A DNA stretch of 64,000 nt from Liquidambar formosana (lineage: Eukaryota; Streptophyta; Magnoliopsida; Saxifragales; Altingiaceae): NCBI GenBank assembly GCA_039720395.1, contig JBBPBK010000108.1, forward strand, positions 40,001-104,000, in the 5' to 3' direction. Positions 1-11,679 of this stretch are shown here, piece after piece. The notes beneath the pieces were generated by a model, which worked only from the letters and a program-made list of their open reading frames with translations, had not been told where the DNA came from and did not search any database. Position numbers and translations under genes: made by a program. The first letter of the stretch is position 1; the number at the start of each line of letters is the position of its first letter.

Positions 1-3000
1 ATGGTTCCAAGAGGACCCGCATGTCAAACGAATCCTCCGTCCAAGAGGAGGAGGTCGATGGTCCAGATGGTCCGGAATGGGGAATGACTTCCCTACCAGA
101 ATAAGAAGAATTTGCAGCATCCATCATCATATTGCCGAGAGGGGGCGTGGCCTCGCTACCGATGAAAGCCCGAATACTAGTATTCAGCCCGAATACTAAT
201 ATTCCGGACCACCAGCGTCGTGGCAACAAAAAAAGAAACGCCTCCCCCCGCCAACAGGAACCCTAACTTCAAAAGTAGGTGTTGAAAATAATGAATAAAA
301 CCTATTTTAAGAAAAATAAGATAAAAACCCAAAAGGATAGCGCCTAGTAATAGAAAAGGAATGGACCACCGCTTCAAAATAGGCATCTCGTTAGTACTAC
401 TCTAGTCAAAACCTCTCGGCTGGTTCTGAACGCATAAAAAAAAAATAACAAGACGTTAGTTAACATTCGATCTCCCCGGAACGCTAGAATAATCCCGCTT
501 TCCTCACTTCAACCCGCACATAAAATAAATGAGTCCTTTCTATACGCAATTTTGTAATAGTCTAGCTCCAAGACGATCTTACTGAAAGTATAACGTCTGC
601 ACCGTCTTAACGTCTTATCGTCTTCGTCTGCTATAACCTTCAAGGAAGGGGAGATAGTCAGCTTATTAACTGGAAGAAAGCAAAGTAGATCCCTCGGGGA
701 AGAGAAAGAGCACGACTCTCTCTTTATTTATGCCTGCCAAGCTTATACTCTAGGGGGAAGAGCCAACCGCTTTCCTTGGGATCAGCGCTTGAGGTAAAAA
801 CCCTTTCTTATAGTACACAACATTTTATGCCAACGGACTCTTTTCTTCAAATTCTTTCTTTGCTTTTATGCCAATAATGAGCCGCTACTCTGAGGACCAC
901 CCAACTAACTTATACTTATAGTGGAATAACTAGAAGGGGACCCCGCTTGCTAGGAGAGGAATGACTCCATTTCATTTATGTTATGCCGTTAGGAAGGAGA
1001 AGAGCAAAGGAGATGAAATCATGGTAATGGATGCGAGGGAGGATCCAATTTAGAAGAAGGAAGTCGATCATTTACTCAATTCTTATATAGATAAATACTG
1101 AGTATGATAAGTTGTTATTGCCCCTACGGATCATTTACTAATAATAATAGCAGCAGCGTGCGCTGAATAATTCTCCCCGTACGGATTTGAGTACGAAAGG
1201 CCCACCCCATGAGACCCAAGAGCTGAAACTGGTAAAGGACTTTCATCTTCCTACTCCTATAGCGGAAAGCAGTACTCTTCACTTAGTCACTTCAAGAAGT
1301 ATGGAATCTGACCCGTCTTTATCCGCAGTCATGATGTTACTTTAACAGATGGAATTTTTTTTATCTGCAATAAGGATTTGATAGATTCTATTCCTTACCC
1401 CGCCCTATTAATGCTAGGTAGTGTTTAGGCATTCAAATCTTTTGATGCTTTTACAGCTAACCATGGACTCCATTTTCTTCTATTGATAAGGAAGGACTTA
1501 GGAGAAATGTAACAGGCCTCCAGATTGAGGCGCCCAAAGTGTGATCCTAAGGCAGCCATTAATCAGTCTCACTCAGCATGTAGCTGAGAGGGTGTACACA
1601 GCAGATGAACCCTCCTATTCAGTACGAAGGAAGAAAAGCAGCAGAAGTGGGAATCAGTAATGACAAGACCTGTGCTTGCAGAACCAGGGGGTGGATTTAC
1701 ATATTATCTTCTTCCTTATAGAAAGAATACATGCCCGCATGATTTTAACAGATGGAATTTATTTTATAGATGAGGGGAAGCCTTTAAGAGATAGGGGTGC
1801 AACGGCATGCTTTAGGAGAAAAAGCCGCTGTAGTCGGACCAGCTTTCGGACTGCTGACTAGCCTTCGGGCTAAACACTAAATGAACTACTATAATGAAGC
1901 TATTAGCCAGTAAGGAAGAACATCTGTCTTTCCTTTCGCTTTTGAATGATTGAAATGGAACGTCGGGACTTCCCTATTAGCAACTTCAAGGTAGTGGAAG
2001 GAAGTGACCCTTAGGAAAGGGGCCTTTAAGAGATAGGGGTGCAACGGCATGTCATTTGCTGTTAGCTGTTAGCCTTTCTAGCAGCTTTCCTATCTTTAGA
2101 AAGCAATGCTTTCCTCTAGCAGCCAATCTTGCTTCGCCCTATTAATGCTAGTGTAATACCAACTAGTAAGGATGGATAAAGGAGAACTGCTATTGCTCGC
2201 CTTCGGAATAGACTAATTCCTAGCCTTCGGACTAGCCTTTTGAAGCTAAGCGGGACTTTCTTACCTGGAGCTTAGTCGAGTAGCTTCCTTGCTTCCTCCT
2301 AAAGTAAAGCAACTACGGACACTAAACTAAAGCCGTAGCTAGCGGGACTTTTTCAGCAGCCTTCAAGCAGCTATAGCGCTTGAAGCGAAGGTACTCAACT
2401 GAAAGGATAATAGTCAAGTTTACTAAAGCCGATAAGGAGAGGGGAAGAAAGAGAACAAGTAACTACTAAGTCCATCAGATGTGTATAAAAGTATCTATTA
2501 TCACACTCGACTAGTAAGAGTAGTATTTTATTACTCCCTTGACTTACTATTCTTAAGTAAGAAAGAGAACAACTTTATTACTGATTATTCAAATCAAGCA
2601 CTATAACAACTGGCACCTTAGCGAGTCCCTTGGCGAGAAAGAAAATAGATAACTCATTAACTACGCCTTACTAGTCCTTAGGTAAAGAGTCCCTATTGAA
2701 AAGAGACTAATGACGCGAAGGTATCCCTTTGCTGGCTCGTATTTGCTGGTTCGCTGGCGTAACTGATTCAGTTAGAGCGAAGGGAAGGTGCTCCTGATGA
2801 TGCCATGGACGGCGAAGGACTCCTTCTCGGTCCCATGAAGCTAGGCTTTTGTTGTTAAGGGGAATGCGCCTCTTGCGCTTTGTTTATTCCAACCAAAGAA
2901 AGACAAAGACTGGGTGACTCCCAAGGCTGGGATGGGAGCCGATGCCATTCGATGTAGCGCAGAAAGGGAAGGAGGCAGAATCGAGCTGGAGGCTCCAATG

Positions 3001-3195
3001 AGCCGGATCAAGAAGAGGCTAGAGATTCAGGGGTACCTTACGAGTACATGGGCAAGAAGCAAGTTTGTTTGCGAGCAAATCCTGACAACCCAGTCTAAGA
3101 GAAGTCGGGATCGGCTTACTCAATTCTTATAGCGGAGTGAGTGATGGAGCGACGCTGCGGGAATCCCGGCTTTGGAACTTCAGAAGTAGATAAGT
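1..3195. other. mitochondrial-like DNA segment (candidate NUMT)
   Basis: This stretch differs from the rest of the window. It is visibly richer in G+C, lacks the long A/T runs seen elsewhere and is full of short dispersed repeats, which is the texture of plant mitochondrial intergenic DNA. No mitochondrial gene, rRNA or tRNA was recognised. The longest open frames are short; one on the minus strand (177-386, 69 codons) would encode two hydrophobic segments but matches nothing I know. It ends near 3195, where AT-rich sequence begins. The organellar origin is inferred from style only. It could also be decayed nuclear repeat. Confidence 0.4.
1781..2051 (+). repeat. 29-bp direct repeat pair inside the mitochondrial-like segment
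   Basis: An identical 29-bp string occurs at 1781-1809 and 2023-2051. A second short string is shared by 1402-1418 and 2138-2154. Short dispersed repeats like these are common in plant mitochondrial DNA, which supports, but does not prove, the organellar reading of this region. Confidence 0.75.
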
Positions 3196-3395
3196 TGCAA
3201 ATGATCGATTTATTGCAAAATCTTATATAGATAAATATTTTCAATAGTATACCAAGATCTTGGTTTGGAACAACTTATTGCCTAATAAATCCATATTTTG
3301 AATTGAGTAAACCAAGATCATTTTCAAAATCGATTTTTGAAAATGATCGATTTATTGCAAAATCTTATATAGATAAATATTTTCAAGATACCAAA
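3196..3395 (+). repeat. AT-rich junction with a duplicated ~42-bp string
   Basis: A string of about 42 bp beginning atgatcgatttattgcaaaa is present near 3200-3241 and again near 3343-3385. The stretch between them contains short inverted matches. It sits at the change from the G+C-richer segment to the copia remnant. No coding content was seen. Confidence 0.6.
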
Positions 3396-3599
3396 ATGTG
3401 ACAATACACTGAACAGAGTGGCAAGATTGTGAAAATATTTTAATATTTCTTGCCTTGTAAGTACTATTGTAGGTGTACTAATTACTTCACGTCTATATCT
3501 AGTGAATATATGTTCCCCTATATACTCACCTGAAAACAAGCATAATTTATAAACTAGTATATGGGAAATCAAATATGAATTGCAATATGATATTGCAGA

Positions 3600-4060
3600 T
3601 CTAATTTCAAGATGATTGTTAAAAATATATGTCTGGAAGACAGTGCTATAACTCACACAATCATTAAATTTCCAATATTTATCATTATTCAAAACTATTG
3701 TCAATATCATATGAGGTTCATCTAACCTAATTGAAGGTTCCAGAAGAGCAAATATAATATTGCCAAAAAGAACAAAAATTTATGTTGACAATTCTTTATA
3801 TTCTACCAGAAGTAGAAGAAATTTATTGAGTTTTTAAAATTTACATCGTAAATAGTTATCATATTGAAACTATCTTTATATTACCTCTATAATTTTGGGG
3901 TAGAAGCTCATATTAAATATTTTCTCTTCTATACGATTATAAGCACAATTGAAACACATGTGGTAGCGCACCAGAAGTGCTCTAACATAAAGATCTTTAT
4001 ACTTTAACATAATCACAATGATGGTAAGGGATGGTAATTACAGTATGGTAAGAATTCACA
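3600..4060 (+). pseudogene. copia protease and pre-integrase remnant
   Basis: Translating around 3627 gives ICLEDSAITHT, matching the copia retropepsin motif with the catalytic Asp codon at 3639-3641. Around 3717-3830 a second patch reads SNLIEGSRRANIILP and then a YSTRSRRNLLS-like string, both typical of the segment after the active site in this group. A YHIET string follows near 3855-3875. Stops and frame changes separate the patches. The zinc-binding start of integrase is only hinted at near 4000-4015 before homology stops. Confidence 0.65.
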
Positions 4061-4079
4061 CACCCAAACTCACAAAGTG

Positions 4080-6721
4080 ATGTTTTTACAGTAAGATTTG
4101 CAGATTGTCATTTTGATGAAACACAGTTCCCGTCGTTAGGAGGAGGAAATCCACTGATAGAAGAACGACGTGAACTTTCTTGGAATGTACCATCTTTGTT
4201 CCATCTTGATCCACGTACTGCTCAATGTGAAACTGAAGTACAGAGGATCATTCATCTTCAGAAGATTGCTAATCAAATGCCTGATGCATTTACAGACGCA
4301 GCAAAAATAACTAAGTCTTATATACCGGCTGCAAACACACCAGCAAAGATCAATGTACCAATTGGTAAGTCTACTATTATTGCAGCAAATTAATTATCTA
4401 CTACACGCCTGAAGCGTGGTAGATCCTTGGGTTCAAAAGATTTAGTTCCCCAGAAGAGGAAAATAAAAGGGCAACAAAAAATAGAAAATAATACTCCGGA
4501 AGAGGCTATTGAATAAGAAATAAATATTCTCACAATGTCTGATTTAATAACTCCTGAAGAGGAAAATGTCCCTGAAGAGACAGAAAACAATAAAGAGGCA
4601 TATGTACATGGAAATGAAGAAATTTCCATAAACTATACATGTACAAAAGAATTGTGGGATCGCTCAGAAGTGGTTATTAATGAATCATCTATTGGTACAC
4701 CAGCAAAGATCAATGTACCAATTGGTAAGTCTACTATTATTGCAGTAAATGAATCATCTACTACACGCCTGAAGCGTGGTAGACCCTTTGGTTCAAAAGA
4801 TTTAGTTCCCCGGAAGAGGAAAATAAAAGGGCAACAAAATATAGAAAATAGTACTCCGGAAGAGGCTATTGAACAAGAAATAAATATTCCCACAAATTCT
4901 GATTTAATAACTCCTGAAGAGGAAAATGTCCCTGAAGAGACAGAAAACAATAAAGAGGCATATGTACATGGAAATGAAGAAATTTCCATAAACTATACAT
5001 GTACAAAAGAATTGTGGGATCGCTCAGAAGTGGTTATTAATGATGTATTTTCTTTCGCAGTAGCTACTGAAATTTCGAAAGATGATGATGATCTCGAACC
5101 ACGCACTGTAGACGAATGTCACAGTAGACCTGATTGGTTAAAGTGGTAAGAAGCAATCCAAGCAGAATTGGATTCGCTAGAAAAAACGTAAAGTATTTGG
5201 ACCTGTAGTCCTAACACCCAATGATGTGAAACCCGTGGGTTACAAATGGGTGTTTGTAAGAAAGCGTAATGATAAAAATGAGATCGTCAGATATAAAGCT
5301 CGTTTAGTAGCACAAGGTTTCCTGCAGAGACCTGGGATTGATTATGAAGAAACATATTCACCTGTAATGGATGCCATTACATTTCGATATTTAATTAGTT
5401 TGTCAGTTTCAGAAGGACTTGACATGCGTCTTATGGACGTAGTTACTGCATATTTATATGGAAAGTTAGATGCAGATATATATATATGAAAATCTCTTAA
5501 GGATTCAAATTGCCTGAAGCAAATACATCACAACCACGAAATATGTACTCAATTAAACTGAGACGATCCTTGTATGGATTAAAACAATCTGGAAGAATGT
5601 GGTATAATCGTCTCAGTGAGTACTTAGTTAAAGAAGGATATATTAATAATCCTATATGCCCTTGTGTATTTATGAAGAAATCAGAATCTGGATTCGCCAT
5701 CATTGCAGTCTATGTTAATGATATAAATTTAATTGGGACTCCTGAAGAGCTCATGAAAGCTGCTGAATATTTGAAAAAAGAATTTGAGATGAAAGATTCA
5801 GGGAGAACAAAATATTGTCTCAGCCTGTAGATCGAGCATAAATCAAATGGAATTCTTATCCATCAATCAGCTTATACCAAAAAGGTATTGAAACGTTTTA
5901 ATATGGATAAAGCGCATCCACTAAGTTCTCCCATGGTGGTTCGATCTCTTGATATTAAGAAAGATCCATTTCGCCCCAAAGAAGATAGTGAAATGCTACT
6001 TGGTCTTGAAGTACCATATCTTAGTGCAATAGGTGCTTTGTTATATTTAGCACAATGCACTAGGTCTGATATAGCATTTTCAGTCAACTTACTAGCAAGA
6101 TTCAGTTCTGCTCCAACTCGACGACACTGGAATGGTATTAAACATATTTTACGCTACCTTCGTGGAACTACAGATATGGGTTTGTTTTACTCAAAGGAAT
6201 TAGCCCATGGTCCTTGTTTAGAAGGATATGCAGATTCTGGATACCTTTCTGATCCTCACAAAGCTCGCTCACAAATAGGGTATGTATTTACATGTGGCAA
6301 TACAGCGATCTCTTGGCGATCTACAAAGCAGACTTTAATTGCTACATCTTCTAATCACTCTGAGATACTTGCACTCCATGAAGCAAGTCGTGAATATGTA
6401 TGGTTAAGATCTGTAGTCCATCACATTCGAGACATATGTGGGTTACCTCTGATTAAAGGTATGCCAACAACAATTTATGAAGATAATGCTGCATGTATTG
6501 CACAAATTCAAGGAGGGTACATCAAAGGTGATAGAACCAAACACATTTCACCAAAGTTCTTCTACACTCATGAACTCCAGCAGAGGCATGAAATTGATGT
6601 GAAGCAAATACGTTCCATTGATAATCTTGTGGATTTATTCTCCAAGGCCTTACCATCGTCAACATTCAAGAAATTGGTATATGGCATTGGAATGCGTTGG
6701 GTTTGCGATCAGTTAAGTTAA
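4080..6721 (+). pseudogene. copia pol remnant: integrase C-terminal linker, RT and RNase H
   Basis: Linker sequence starts with FTVRFADCHFDETQFPSLGG near 4083 and continues through HLDPRTAQCE and QMPDAFTDAAK. RT begins near 5226 (GYKWVFVRKRN, KARLVAQGF). The catalytic YVDD reads YVND near 5710-5725. RNase H follows in 5888-6721, with the EDNAACIAQ and RTKHISPKFF motifs. In-frame stops occur at 4390-4392, 5487-5489 and 5828-5830. The segment 5226-5489 lies in another frame from the pieces before and after it, implying two compensating indels. The frame ends at 6721. Confidence 0.88.
4336..5055 (+). repeat. 360-bp in-frame tandem duplication in the copia linker
   Basis: 4336-4695 and 4696-5055 are two adjacent copies with a 360-bp period (exactly 120 codons). 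The first copy has acquired at least two in-frame stops (4390-4392, and TAA in place of CAA near 4513), while the second is open at both sites. The duplicated stretch encodes the basic and acidic linker between integrase and RT. Confidence 0.9.
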
Positions 6722-6767
6722 TACTTATCTTCTTATCAGGGGGAGTATTCATTTTTGGACATATGCA

Positions 6768-6950
6768 CGCTGTACTCTTTTTCTTTCGCCTAGGTTTTGT
6801 CCCATTGGGTTTTCCTGGCAAGGTTTTAATGAGGCAGTTTCTTTAGTGCGTCCAACACCACTCTAAGATTTACAAAAATGTTGTACTCTTTTTCCTTCAC
6901 TAGTTTTTTCCCACTGGGTTTTTCTAGTAAGGTTTTAACGAGGCACATTA
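6768..6950 (+). repeat. two imperfect ~65-bp repeats before the 3' LTR
   Basis: Two related units, about 6768-6836 and 6880-6948, share TGTACTCTTTTTC, CCCA(T/C)TGGGTTTT and AAGGTTTTAA(T/C)GAGGCA. They lie between the end of pol and the polypurine tract. Such units are usual in the 3' untranslated part of this kind of plant copia element. Confidence 0.75.
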
Positions 6951-6969
6951 TCTTAGTGTGGTGGACATC

Positions 6970-6979
6970 CAAGGGGGAG
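6970..6979 (+). other. polypurine tract of the decayed copia element
   Basis: The purine-rich run caagggggag lies immediately before the TG that opens the LTR. This is the expected position and composition for the plus-strand primer. Confidence 0.75.
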
Positions 6980-7279
6980 TGTTATGAATATTAAACATTG
7001 AGTGGACAATTGAGTGGATGTCCACACCCCTCCACTTTGTGATAATGGGAACACCACTTCATAAGTGGGTTAGGTAATCCCATCATGTGGACCTAATGCA
7101 AACAAAGATAAAAGGGGAAGGGGAGAAAGAAGAGAGGAGATGTATTTTGGAGAAAATGAAGAAATGTATATTTTGGAGAGAATGAAGAAATGTGTATTTG
7201 GAGAGAAAGAAGAGAAAGAAGATGAATAGAGAAATTTTATTCTCCTCACAACTTGTTCTAAATTCTCGGTTTTACAACA
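6980..7279 (+). repeat. 3' LTR of the decayed copia element (300 bp)
   Basis: Starts tgttatgaat directly after the polypurine tract and ends tttacaaca, giving TG...CA ends. The next base (7280) is where block A becomes colinear with 22744 onward in block B and about 55300 onward in block C, so the right border is independently supported. No 5' LTR or target duplication is visible on the left. Confidence 0.85.
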
Positions 7280-7431
7280 GAACATGCCTAGACTCTCAAG
7301 AGGCATATAATTTTACCTCTTCTCTACTCTATATCTTCTTCTTCCCTATATCTTGTCACTATTGCTTATCAATGTGATCTTATTCTGTTCTGTTTGTCCT
7401 AATTCCTAATTCTGACCAAACAAACAAGACT
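7280..7431. mobile_element. right part of MITE-2, split by the copia insertion
   Basis: Matches the right part of the MITE that is complete at 22622-22889 and 55177-55451, ending in the same ...aaacaagact followed by TTA. Its left part has been lost or displaced by the copia element. Confidence 0.75.
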
Positions 7432-7434
7432 TTA

Positions 7435-8181
7435 AAGCTTTCATTTATGGCATCTAATTGCATCTAAAAAAAGATTATGAGATATTATGGAGATGAGGTA
7501 ATAACTAATAATGAAAGAAATAAGATCTCATGAGCCTGAATTGTTGATGAAATTAAGAGCATTGATTAAGCTCTCGAATTGCATGACGTGAAGCCGAAGG
7601 AGAAACCAAGGGAGTACCAACTATTTGAGGCATCTACACCCACTTATAAGAGAGGGGAATCTTCTCATATACCTTTGAAATTACAGTCGCCATTTCGTTA
7701 GTTTAAATTCTAGAGAGGGTGCTCCTCCTTGTTTTTTTTTTTGTTTATTTATTCAAAATTTGGCCTTAAAAGAGGGAGACAAATGGAAGCCTCATTAGGG
7801 TTGGTGCGTACAACCTAAAACGAGGCCAAAATAGCTTTTGTTGTTTGCTATTGTTTTCTCTCATAATGTCTCGTGCCAATTTTAGTTGGCCTCCCACTTC
7901 TTCAAGTCCACACTACACCATACACATTGACAGTTTGACACCTCTCTCTCGTCTTTTTGGTTGAGAAACAAATCCTCAAATTATAAAGGAAAAAAAAAAT
8001 CATGGGTAAATAACAAGAAACTTCCTAATGTTTAATCATCTTTCATGCAATCCCCCAAAACAAATTTGGTTGCAATGTGTCCCCAAACAGTTTACAAATT
8101 TAGTAATTCACCGTTAGTTGCTAAATTTGTAAATTGTTTAGGTATGCATTGCAACTTAGTTTTCTTTAAGGGGTTCACTTG

Positions 8182-8213
<32 letters not shown>

Positions 8214-11003
8214 GGACTAAACTTAGGGGTTTTTTTTATAATTTACTAAAAAATCATTATGATTCAATTGCTCCAAAAAAAAATATAAATATATGGGACC
8301 CATGTTGTGCAAAGCCAAAGTGGGTTCCATGCCTGTGTCCTAATCTACTTAGAATTTCATATTGAGAAGTGGGCAATTAATTGTGTCGGGTTGGGCCTAA
8401 CCAACAAATTACTCTTTGTGATATTTTATTCCATTCCATTGATAGATTTTTGTGGAAGTGGTTTTCTTCTTCAACCCACATAACTCGTTTAAATGGATCC
8501 GGATTTAGTGAAATTTGGAACTTTAACTGTATGGTGAAGTTATCGCTGGATTGCAGCTAGGGAGAAGAAGGGACAGTTCAGATTAGTTGATAGCAAAACA
8601 GTTTTCAGATTTGTGGTCTTAACTGCTTTGCTATAAGTAAATCTAAGTCGTCATTTCTTCTCTATTGTCACGTGGCGTCAATCTAGCAGTAACTTCACCA
8701 TGCATTTAAAGTCCCAAACTTCACCAAATCTGGATCTCATTTATACTATACTCTTTCCCAATTTTAAAGCAAATTATCGAATGTGCCTCTTCTCAAATTA
8801 TGTTCAGTGTGCATAGGAGCATTTAGAATAAGAAGGTAAAAGAAAGTCGTGCATAGCTTGAAGAACAGTAAATTGTAAAAATGTGAAAGAAACCCTTCAC
8901 CACACATAAATTATAAATATGAGGTAGGATTAGGGAACAAATTTGAAAATGCTTTTGATCCCTAGTATCTTCCGTAAATTTTTTTCCCCCAAACTCACGA
9001 GGTAGGTTGAGTTAGTACAAGATGAAAAATTTAGCTTACTAAAATTTATTAGATCAAATTTTTTATATTGTACTGACATGACATAACACATCAGCAATCA
9101 TGTCATTGGAGATAAAAATTTAAGAAAACTATTTAGGGATCAATAGAAAGACTAGTACTAGAACTCAAGAATCCTTACTGATATGAGAAACATGTTGATA
9201 TAAAAAAGATACATATCATCTCATTATGTTTAATTTACAACCAATACATTCAAGAGCAAAACTTTTTTTTTTTTCTATCTCAATTCCAAATTTATAGTGA
9301 TTGTCTATGTCTATAAATTTTTAATTCAAAAAACCCAAATCCATAGTAAATAAATAAATAAATAAAACTTTTAAAATTCCATAGGAGGGTTGGAATTCCA
9401 AGTCAAATCTAACGTGGAAACAAACAAAACTGCAGAAAATTGTGATAAAATCCTTTGCGGGAAGATGATGATCATAAATTAATACAGAAAGAAAGCTATT
9501 CGTGGGATGAGACTCATATCAAAATAGCAAATTCTGCAATACTACATGAATTATAAACTAACTTGGCAATTTTTTTCCTCTTGGAGGAGAAAAAAAAAAT
9601 TTAACATTATTATTATTATTATTATTTTTTGGGTGCAATTGTAACATTATTTAACTTTGAAAAATGTCTAGATAGATAGAGATTGAGATTGATATCACTT
9701 GACATCTGCAATTAGCCCCACTTTTGAATGCTTTACTTCTCTCTTTCTTTTAGTTCTGCTTCACATTCAGTCGACTAACAATTAAAAAAAAATGAAGGAA
9801 AAAAAAATAAAAAATAAATAGTTAGCAGTTGTAGATAAGGAAGTTTTTGGGTACGTATACATATTTGCTACATAAGGAAGAGAACGCAGTTATATATATA
9901 TTGGGTACAAACCGAAGAGATTCTCTAAGCGCTACGGCTTTAGCAAAATGTCAATCAACCTTTACAATTATATATATTAACTTGTTTATACACGGTGCCA
10001 AACGCAAACTAAGTCCAACCAAACCTGTTTGTTGCCATCCATACAACAATTTAGTTGGCTAGATTTATGTTTTCAAGAGGTTAGATTTCATTTAATACAT
10101 GAAAAATGCATCATTTGAATTGGAAACAAGAGATACAAATTTTGAATTTATGCCAAGCAATGCAATGTGTTCAATTCTATATCCCAGTTTTTATTTTAGT
10201 TATCTTATAGGGAGTGAGACTCATATCTCTTATATAAGAATTGGCGTAAAACTTGTGGGCTGCTAGGCAAATAATTAGTGTGTAGAGCATTTTTCCTATG
10301 TAATTAATGTATACACCTACAAGGCACATAATGATATAGCATATGAAGAGTGCCATATAAAAAAAAATAATAAAAAAAAAAAATGCCATATACCTCCTAT
10401 TCTATTGAATAATTTCTACCTAATTCCAAGTGGGCAGTTCTTATTTATTTATTTATTTTAATGGTTTGACTAGTCTACAGTTCTCTTACATCTTTTATTA
10501 ACAAAGGTGGATGCGCGGCTGTAATTAGTTCTTTGTTTGGAGGAGCAAATCAAGAAGTAGTAATAATTTTAGGAAAAAAAAAAAAAAAACTCAAGGTGTA
10601 AGTGATGAAGTGAAACGATCTGACCCCAAAAAACCCTAACAATCTGACCCCCACAGCTCCACCCCTCAATTCCCACCACCTGCACGCAGTATTACCTCAC
10701 TGCCCTGCACCACCGCACATCCCCACCCTTCCCCAAACCCTAATCCCATACATGCCCTTCAATTCCATTACGCCCAGAATTTTCCGTCATGCTTACCAAC
10801 GTCACCGTCATCAAGAAACATTCACAATCCCACATTTATGACCCACCACAATCATCAAGAAATCAATTCTTTTTTTTTAATTTTGAAAAAAAAAAAAATC
10901 AGAATTCCATTAACATTAACAGTATATATTTATATAATCAATTCATAAAAAAAAGATATTACATAAAAAAAATATTAATAATAAACATCGACGGAAGTTA
11001 TGA
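7435..11003. other. non-coding part of block A downstream of the MADS gene
   Basis: AT-rich sequence present in all complete blocks (about 22893-24031 plus 30414-32907 in B; 55455-59020 in C). A 71-codon plus-strand frame at 9847-10062 is kept in the three copies but has no recognisable domain. I see no gene here. Variable homopolymers, (ATT)n near 9608 and a small MULE-type MITE at 8004 are the main structures. Confidence 0.6.
8004..8247. mobile_element. small MULE-type MITE (block A copy)
   Basis: 244-bp foldback element. The left end gggtaaataacaag pairs imperfectly with the right end ...ataatttact. It is flanked by a 10-bp direct repeat aaaaaatcat (7994-8003 and 8248-8257), which fits the 9-11-bp target duplications of Mutator-like elements. 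Its core (about 8068-8152) is a second long inverted repeat. It includes a variable poly-A and poly-G stretch at 8179-8215. Confidence 0.65.
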
Positions 11004-11438
11004 TCAACAGAAAAGTGAATCAACGAACAAATCCTCCTCCAAGTGCCTTAATCTCTCGGCGGCCCTCTCTCGAAACTCTTCCAATTTCTCCTTCATCCTC
11101 ATCAGCTCACCCACCTCATTGCACCCTTCAACGTTCACGTTCAACAACCCCCTCCACCCACCCTCATTCTCAGTCTCATTCTCATTCTCATTCCCATTGT
11201 TGTCGATTTCCACACTCGTCTGCAGGTACCGTTCTATGACGGCGTCAATGGATGGACCGCCGTAGGAATATGGTCGGCCGGTCGGTGAGAAGACGACGAC
11301 GGCGATGCTGGCACCCGTCAACAAGTGGAACTGTTGAGCTTTTCTGAAGATACCTTGGCGTCTTTTAGAAAAGGCAACATTCAATGCACTCTTCTTGTTG
11401 ATCTTCTTGATCTCTATCTTCTTCCTTCCTGTCCCCAT
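11004..11438 (-). CDS. type I (M-alpha-like) MADS-box protein, copy A
   Basis: Intronless 144-codon gene for a predicted nuclear DNA-binding transcription factor. Residues 1-60 are a MADS domain (MGTGRKKIEIKKINKKSALN, then FSKRRQGIFRKAQQF and VVVFSPTGRPYSYG). The next part, GGPSIDAVIERYL, is the usual extension of AGL62/AGL29-like type I proteins. There is no K domain. Residues 80-92 are an Asn-Glu repeat, and a short charged helix-rich tail follows (RMKEKLEEFRERAAERL). It is shorter than AGL62 (about 300 residues) but has no break. The ATG at 11438 follows a 5' leader with no earlier ATG and a TATA box at 11611-11620. Plant M-alpha genes commonly act in gametophyte and endosperm; that role is not shown here. 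Confidence 0.92.
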   Translation of the reverse strand: MGTGRKKIEIKKINKKSALNVAFSKRRQGIFRKAQQFHLLTGASIAVVVFSPTGRPYSYGGPSIDAVIERYLQTSVEIDNNGNENENETENEGGWRGLLNVNVEGCNEVGELMRMKEKLEEFRERAAERLRHLEEDLFVDSLFC

Positions 11439-11620
11439 CTCGATCGATCGATCGTTTCAACTGAAAACCCTAACGTGCCCAATTCAAAGACGCCGGCGAC
11501 GATCAGTAATGGAATCGCAGCCGGCAGCCAAGTCGATGTTGCCAAGAATTGCCCCGGAGAATTTAGGGTTTCAGTGGTGTTAGAGGGACAGAGAAAGAAA
11601 GAGCGGTCTCTTTATAGAGG
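11439..11620 (-). promoter_or_regulatory. MADS copy A core promoter and 5' leader
   Basis: On the minus strand a TATA box (CCTCTATAAAG, about 11609-11620) lies about 170 bp before the ATG. The leader contains a (GATC)n run next to the ATG and two telo-box motifs (AAACCCTAA) in opposite orientation at 11465-11473 and 11563-11571. Telo-boxes are known plant 5'-region elements. Equivalent TATA boxes lie near 16862-16871, 33514-33524 and 59649-59659 for the other three copies. Confidence 0.65.
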
Positions 11621-11679
11621 GCAGAGAGGATTTCAAAAGTTGAGGAGGAGGGAATTTAACGGTAATCTACATCTATATA

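Larger units (their letters stand above)
3560..7279 (+). mobile_element. decayed Ty1/copia retrotransposon, 5' truncated, with 3' LTR
   Basis: Plus-strand copia element with no recognisable 5' LTR or gag. In order it holds protease/pre-integrase remnants (about 3600-4060), a junction where the integrase core is missing, the integrase-to-RT linker with a 360-bp tandem duplication, RT, RNase H, a repeat-bearing 3' untranslated part, a polypurine tract and one LTR. Stops and frameshifts break the frame, so it cannot encode a working polyprotein. The right end is fixed by comparison with blocks B and C, where the following sequence continues uninterrupted inside a MITE. Confidence 0.88.

Noticed and set aside
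1..3195. tRNA or rRNA genes in the organelle-like segment
   Set aside because: I found no cloverleaf-compatible sequence or conserved rRNA string on either strand by eye.
3324..3710. 128-codon minus-strand frame
   Set aside because: It runs antisense through the copia protease remnant, whose plus-strand translation gives recognisable motifs.
9847..10062. 71-codon frame kept in three blocks (also 31731-31946 and 57870-58085)
   Set aside because: Conservation is explained by recent duplication of the whole block. No domain, no codon-specific pattern, and it sits in AT-rich non-coding sequence.
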